Source: Collinsella sp.
Lineage (GTDB): Bacteria > Actinomycetota > Coriobacteriia > Coriobacteriales > Coriobacteriaceae
Assembly (NCBI GenBank): GCA_019414445.1
Contig: DXMA01000009.1
Span: 1-64,000, forward strand
DNA length: 64,000 nucleotides
Direction: 5' to 3'
In this document: in pieces, positions 61,051 through 64,000 of the stretch
How the letters are laid out: each line of letters opens with the position of its first letter
Numbering within the stretch: the first letter of the stretch is position 1
The notes under the pieces: model-generated
The model's input: only the letters and a program-made list of their open reading frames with translations
Database searches by the model: none
Told to the model about the DNA's origin: nothing
Made by a program: the position numbers and the translations under genes

Positions 61051-62031
61051 ATGAAATTCGCACGCGATTGTCGCTCGAGTGAATCCAACGAAGCAACCGC
61101 GCAGCTGCTATTTGAGGCGCTGCCGTGGATTAAAAACCTGACCGGTAAGACGGTTGTTATCAAATACGGTGGAGCCGCCATGGTCGACGAGCAACTGCGC
61201 CGCGACGTGATGAGTGACATCGTCTTGCTCAAGATTATCGGCATGCGTCCCGTCATCGTGCATGGTGGCGGCAAGGCCATCAACGAGGCGCTGAGCCATT
61301 ACGATATCCCCGTCGAGTTTAAGAACGGCCAGCGCGTGACCACGCCGGAGACCATGGATATCGTGCGCGAGGTGCTGGGCGGCAAGGTTAACCAAGAGCT
61401 GGTTGCTGCTATCAATCATCATGGCAACCTGGCCGTGAGCGTGTCAGGCAGTGATGCCGGTACGCTCATCGCCGAGCCGCTTGACCCCGAGCTCGGTCGC
61501 GTTGGCAAGGTCACGCACGTCAACACCGACTATATCGAGCGCTTGCTCGATAGCGAGTACATCCCTGTTATCGCCACGGTCGCGGCGGGGGAGAACGGCG
61601 GCTTCTTCAACATCAACGCCGATACCGCCGCCGGTGCTGTTGCGGCAGCGCTCCACGCGCATAAGGCGATTTTCCTTACCGACGTCGACGGCCTATACAA
61701 GGACTTTAGCGACAAGGATTCGCTCATCTCCAACCTGACGCTGGACGAGGTTAACGAGATGCTCTACGGCGGCGAGGTCGACAAGGGCATGATTCCCAAG
61801 TTACGCGCGGCTGTCGACGCCCTGACTGCCGGCGTGTTCCGCGCTCACATCATCAACGGCACCACACCGCACTCGCTGCTTCTGGAGCTGCTGACCGATG
61901 CCGGTGTCGGCACCGTGATCCACTCCACCGAGACGGCCTACGAGTTCGATACGCACCCGCATCCGCTTTCGACCTTTGCGGCGCGCCTGACCGAGAACCT
62001 CGACGAGGTCGAGAAGCTCCAGACGGTCTAG
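61051..62031 (+). CDS. argB: Acetylglutamate kinase
   Basis: A 326-aa kinase that phosphorylates N-acetylglutamate. VIKYGGAAM (ATP loop), VHGGGKAIN and the NINADTAAGAVA segment are conserved. The N-terminal 20 residues may be the extra helix seen in arginine-sensitive kinases, so feedback inhibition by arginine is possible. The start at 61051 is best placed after GAGG, but an ATG at 61024 is an alternative. Confidence 0.95.
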   Translation: MKFARDCRSSESNEATAQLLFEALPWIKNLTGKTVVIKYGGAAMVDEQLRRDVMSDIVLLKIIGMRPVIVHGGGKAINEALSHYDIPVEFKNGQRVTTPETMDIVREVLGGKVNQELVAAINHHGNLAVSVSGSDAGTLIAEPLDPELGRVGKVTHVNTDYIERLLDSEYIPVIATVAAGENGGFFNINADTAAGAVAAALHAHKAIFLTDVDGLYKDFSDKDSLISNLTLDEVNEMLYGGEVDKGMIPKLRAAVDALTAGVFRAHIINGTTPHSLLLELLTDAGVGTVIHSTETAYEFDTHPHPLSTFAARLTENLDEVEKLQTV

Positions 62032-62099
62032 CCGGTTAGAAATCGCCATACCGTTACACCCACAGTCCGCGTCACCTGGCGCTTAACGAAAGGCATCTC

Positions 62100-63383
62100 A
62101 TGTCACTTGCAGCTCAACAATCGCTCGAATCTCATTATGTTATGCACACCTTTGGTCGCTCTCCGGTCGAATTTGTCGAGGGTCACGGCATGAAGCTCAC
62201 CGGCGACGATGGTCGTGAATATCTTGATTTTCTTGCAGGTATTGGCGTATGCAGCCTAGGCCACGGCAATCCGGCGGTGCTGTCGGCGCTCGAAGCTCAG
62301 ACCAAAAAACTATTGCACGTCTCCAACTACTTCTATATCGAGCAGCGCGGGCAGGTCGCGGCACTGTTGTCCAAGCTCGCTAACGACGATATGGATGGCG
62401 CGCGTGTGCTTGCCGACGCGATTGTCGCTGGCGACGAAACGACGGCTTCCGCGTTTGGCGCCCCGGCTGCGGACGAGCAGGTGTGGGAGACGTTCTTTGC
62501 CAACTCCGGTGCCGAGGCCAACGAGGGCTCGATGAAGCTCGCGCGCCTGTACGCCAAGCGCGCCGGCAACGGTGGCAACACCATCGTGTGCATGCGCGGC
62601 GGCTTTCACGGTCGTACGCTCGAGACCATTGCCGCCACCATGCAGGATTGGTTGCAGGACAGTTTCCGCCCGCTGCCGGGCGGCTTTGTGGCCTGCACGC
62701 CCAACGATATCGATGAACTGCGTGCGATCTTTAAGCAGCTGGGGAGCGAAATTTGTGCCGTGATGCTCGAGCCGATCCAGGGCGAGAGCGGTGTGCACCC
62801 CATGACCGAGGAGTTTATGGCGGCAGCGCGCGACCTGGCACACGAAGTGGGCGCCGTGCTTATCGCCGACGAGGTCCAGTGCGGCATCTTCCGCTCCGGC
62901 AAGCCGTTTGCATTCCAAACCTATGGCGTGGAACCCGACATCATGAGCCTTGCCAAGGGCATTGCTGATGGCGTGCCTATGGGTGCCGTCGTGGCAAAGA
63001 AGGAGATTGCCGACGTGTTTAAGCCGGGCGACCACGGCTCGACCTTTGGCGGTAGCTGCTTGGCCATCGCGGCGTGTGCCGCGACGCTCTCCGCACTCGT
63101 GCGCGGCGATTATGCCGACCACGCTGCCAAGGTAGGCGCCTATATGGAGGCAAAGCTCGCCAAGCTGCCGAACGTGACCGAGGTGCGTGGCCGCGGCTTG
63201 ATGCTCGGCTGCGATCTGGACGATACTGCGGGTGATGCACACGACGTTGTGGCCCGTGCATTGGGGGCTGGTGCCGTGATTAACGCTACGGGTGCCCATA
63301 CGCTGCGTTTCCTGCCGCCGCTCGTCTGCGAGGAATCCGACGTGGACAGTCTGATCGAGATCCTGTCGGACGTTTTGGCCTAA
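62100..63383 (+). CDS. argD: Acetylornithine aminotransferase
   Basis: A 427-aa PLP enzyme that makes N-acetylornithine from the semialdehyde. The PLP Lys is in SLAKGIADG, with FFANSGAEANE, FHGRT and ADEVQCG in place. It is about 25-30 residues longer than usual because of an insert about residues 95-125 (NDDMDGARVLADAIV ... SAFGAPAAD), before the FFANSGAE motif. GAAAGGC precedes the start. It is the last gene of the arg cluster in this window. Confidence 0.95.
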   Translation: MSLAAQQSLESHYVMHTFGRSPVEFVEGHGMKLTGDDGREYLDFLAGIGVCSLGHGNPAVLSALEAQTKKLLHVSNYFYIEQRGQVAALLSKLANDDMDGARVLADAIVAGDETTASAFGAPAADEQVWETFFANSGAEANEGSMKLARLYAKRAGNGGNTIVCMRGGFHGRTLETIAATMQDWLQDSFRPLPGGFVACTPNDIDELRAIFKQLGSEICAVMLEPIQGESGVHPMTEEFMAAARDLAHEVGAVLIADEVQCGIFRSGKPFAFQTYGVEPDIMSLAKGIADGVPMGAVVAKKEIADVFKPGDHGSTFGGSCLAIAACAATLSALVRGDYADHAAKVGAYMEAKLAKLPNVTEVRGRGLMLGCDLDDTAGDAHDVVARALGAGAVINATGAHTLRFLPPLVCEESDVDSLIEILSDVLA

Positions 63384-63408
63384 CACAGCGAAATAACTTA
63401 ACTTTGAC

Positions 63409-63468
63409 CGGGTTCCGGACTGCGGACGTGCCCTATGTGGCATGATTCAGCGGTCTGGAGCCCGTTTT
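63409..63468 (+). terminator. Terminator of the arg cluster
   Basis: CGGGTTCCGGACTGC and GCGGTCTGGAGCCCG pair with G-T pairs around about 26 nt, followed by TTTT. A second small hairpin CCTTAG-ATTTG-CTAAGG follows at 63471. Confidence 0.7.
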
Positions 63469-63518
63469 GCCTTAGATTTGCTAAGGCGGGGAGACCTGCT
63501 GGTCAAAAAACATCAAAT

Positions 63519-63697
63519 ATGAGTACTGTTATCGATTTGGTAGCAGCAATTTTGGACTAATAAGGCCAGATAGCTAGTCGAAATGGCGATGAATGTACGA
63601 TTTTGATCCAATTGTTAGTCCTTATAATGGACATATGTTGCGTAACTTAAGCAAATACTATCTTTTGATATGTTGTAAGCAAGGTAGCAGTACTCAT
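63519..63697. repeat. AT-rich inverted-repeat element
   Basis: ATGAGTACTG (63519-63528) and CAGTACTCAT (63688-63697) are inverted copies that extend imperfectly (GTTATC/GGTAGC). Inside are GGACTAATAAGG and TTAGTCC, another dyad, and no gene. It is clearly less GC-rich than its surroundings. Confidence 0.55.
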
Positions 63698-63736
63698 TTT
63701 TGCCATTTTTTGGCCACGGCCTTTGTGACAGACGTG

Positions 63737-63813
63737 CTGGCGGGTTCGAATCCCATGCGCTGGGCCTGAAAAAGGAAAGGCCTCCATCGCTGGAGGCCTA
63801 ACAATTCAGTGGT
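63737..63813. repeat. Direct repeat, copy 1
   Basis: CTGGCGGGTTCGAATCCCAT, then GCGCTGGGCC, AAAGGCCTCC, GGAGGCCT and TCAGTGGT. It matches copy 2 (63924-64000) at most positions, 187 bp apart. The GGTTCGAATCC run resembles a tRNA T-arm, but no tRNA body adjoins. The perfect AGGCCTCC/GGAGGCCT hairpin (63777-63798) could be a terminator. Confidence 0.6.
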
Positions 63814-63923
63814 GGGCGATGAGGGATGTCCGCGTGCGGCCGGCGCCGCCCGCGCCCCGCTTCGCCGCTCCGCTCCTCGCGTGCTGCGCTGGAAAACGCT
63901 TGCGCGTTTCCTCAGCTCCGTAC

Positions 63924-64000
63924 CCTGGCGGGTTCGAACCCCATGCGCTGGGCCCAAAAAAGAAAGGCCCCCATAGCTGGGAGCCTATCAAATCAGTGGT
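63924..64000. repeat. Direct repeat, copy 2 (to window edge)
   Basis: CTGGCGGGTTCGAACCCCAT, then GCGCTGGGCC and a less perfect GGCCCCC/GGGAGCC hairpin, ending TCAGTGGT at the window edge. The 110 bp between the copies is GC-rich, with a GGGCGATGAGGGA start that also resembles tRNA-flanking sequence; no gene is seen. A third copy may follow outside. Confidence 0.6.

Noticed and set aside
63737..64000. tRNA gene
   Set aside because: Only a T-arm-like run is present; no acceptor stem, D-arm or anticodon arm can be folded.

Overview
The window is high-GC (about 60% by eye), gene-dense bacterial chromosome. The gene set suggests a gut member of the Coriobacteriia, most likely Collinsella or a close relative. 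Pointers are the AmaP/DUF2273/Asp23 cluster, a divergent DXS-like enzyme, M18 aminopeptidase, a giant 2-hydroxyacyl-CoA dehydratase activase, GTG/TTG starts beside strong Shine-Dalgarno sequences, and many intergenic palindromes of types I associate with Collinsella. No rRNA, intact tRNA, prophage, integrase, transposase or CRISPR array is visible. The genus call is inference from content, not from a search.

Layout. 1-1860: palindromic repeats around an XRE-type regulator with a membrane tail. 1860-10800: pfkA, an Ntn hydrolase, M18 aminopeptidase, a RelB/PIN toxin-antitoxin pair, a D-2-hydroxyacid dehydrogenase, SEC-C methionine aminopeptidase, a radical SAM protein and an alpha/beta hydrolase. 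11016-13279: a degenerate-GGDEF/REC/HD-GYP protein followed by a lone Hpt protein. 13385-17668 (minus strand): a polar amino-acid ABC transporter operon (binding protein, two permeases, ATPase) ending in a class I amidotransferase-like peptidase. 17669-18320: repeat-rich gap with a decapitated gene start and three regularly spaced hairpins. 18319-21888: DXS-like enzyme, diverging from an HD protein and a CmpB-type membrane protein. 22087-23721: amt and PII. 23796-27626: TetR with its MFS exporter and matching operators, a HAD phosphatase whose start lies in a perfect 21-bp inverted repeat, and a second TetR. 27638-32428: the 1596-aa activase.

32429-41908: a repeat element, a leader-peptide/membrane-protein pair, DUF389, an OPT transporter, coaX, dCMP deaminase, NifU-like protein, lgt and a DUF6020 membrane protein. 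42075-47177: yebC, the amaP-DUF2273-asp23 envelope stress operon, a YitT protein and a zinc-ribbon membrane protein. 47318-50587: divergent M20 peptidase and YtcJ-like amidohydrolase. 51507-53534: groES-groEL, preceded by two large palindromic elements. 53778-58237: promoter, FMN riboswitch, ribU, fused ecfA-ecfA', ecfT and two FMN-barrel proteins, a self-contained flavin uptake module. 58373-63383: a candidate ARG box and argC-argJ-argB-argD. 63384-64000: terminator, an AT-rich inverted repeat and a 187-bp-spaced direct repeat running into the window edge.

The most unusual content is intergenic. At least four related hairpin types with a GGGACAGG-like core occur at nine sites, with several longer MITE-like inverted repeats and a 3 x ~80-bp hairpin array, and no transposase in view. 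Other points of interest are the stand-alone riboswitch-driven ECF module, the degenerate signalling proteins, the EF-hand loop in DUF389 and the 12-codon leader peptide coupled to an unknown membrane protein.
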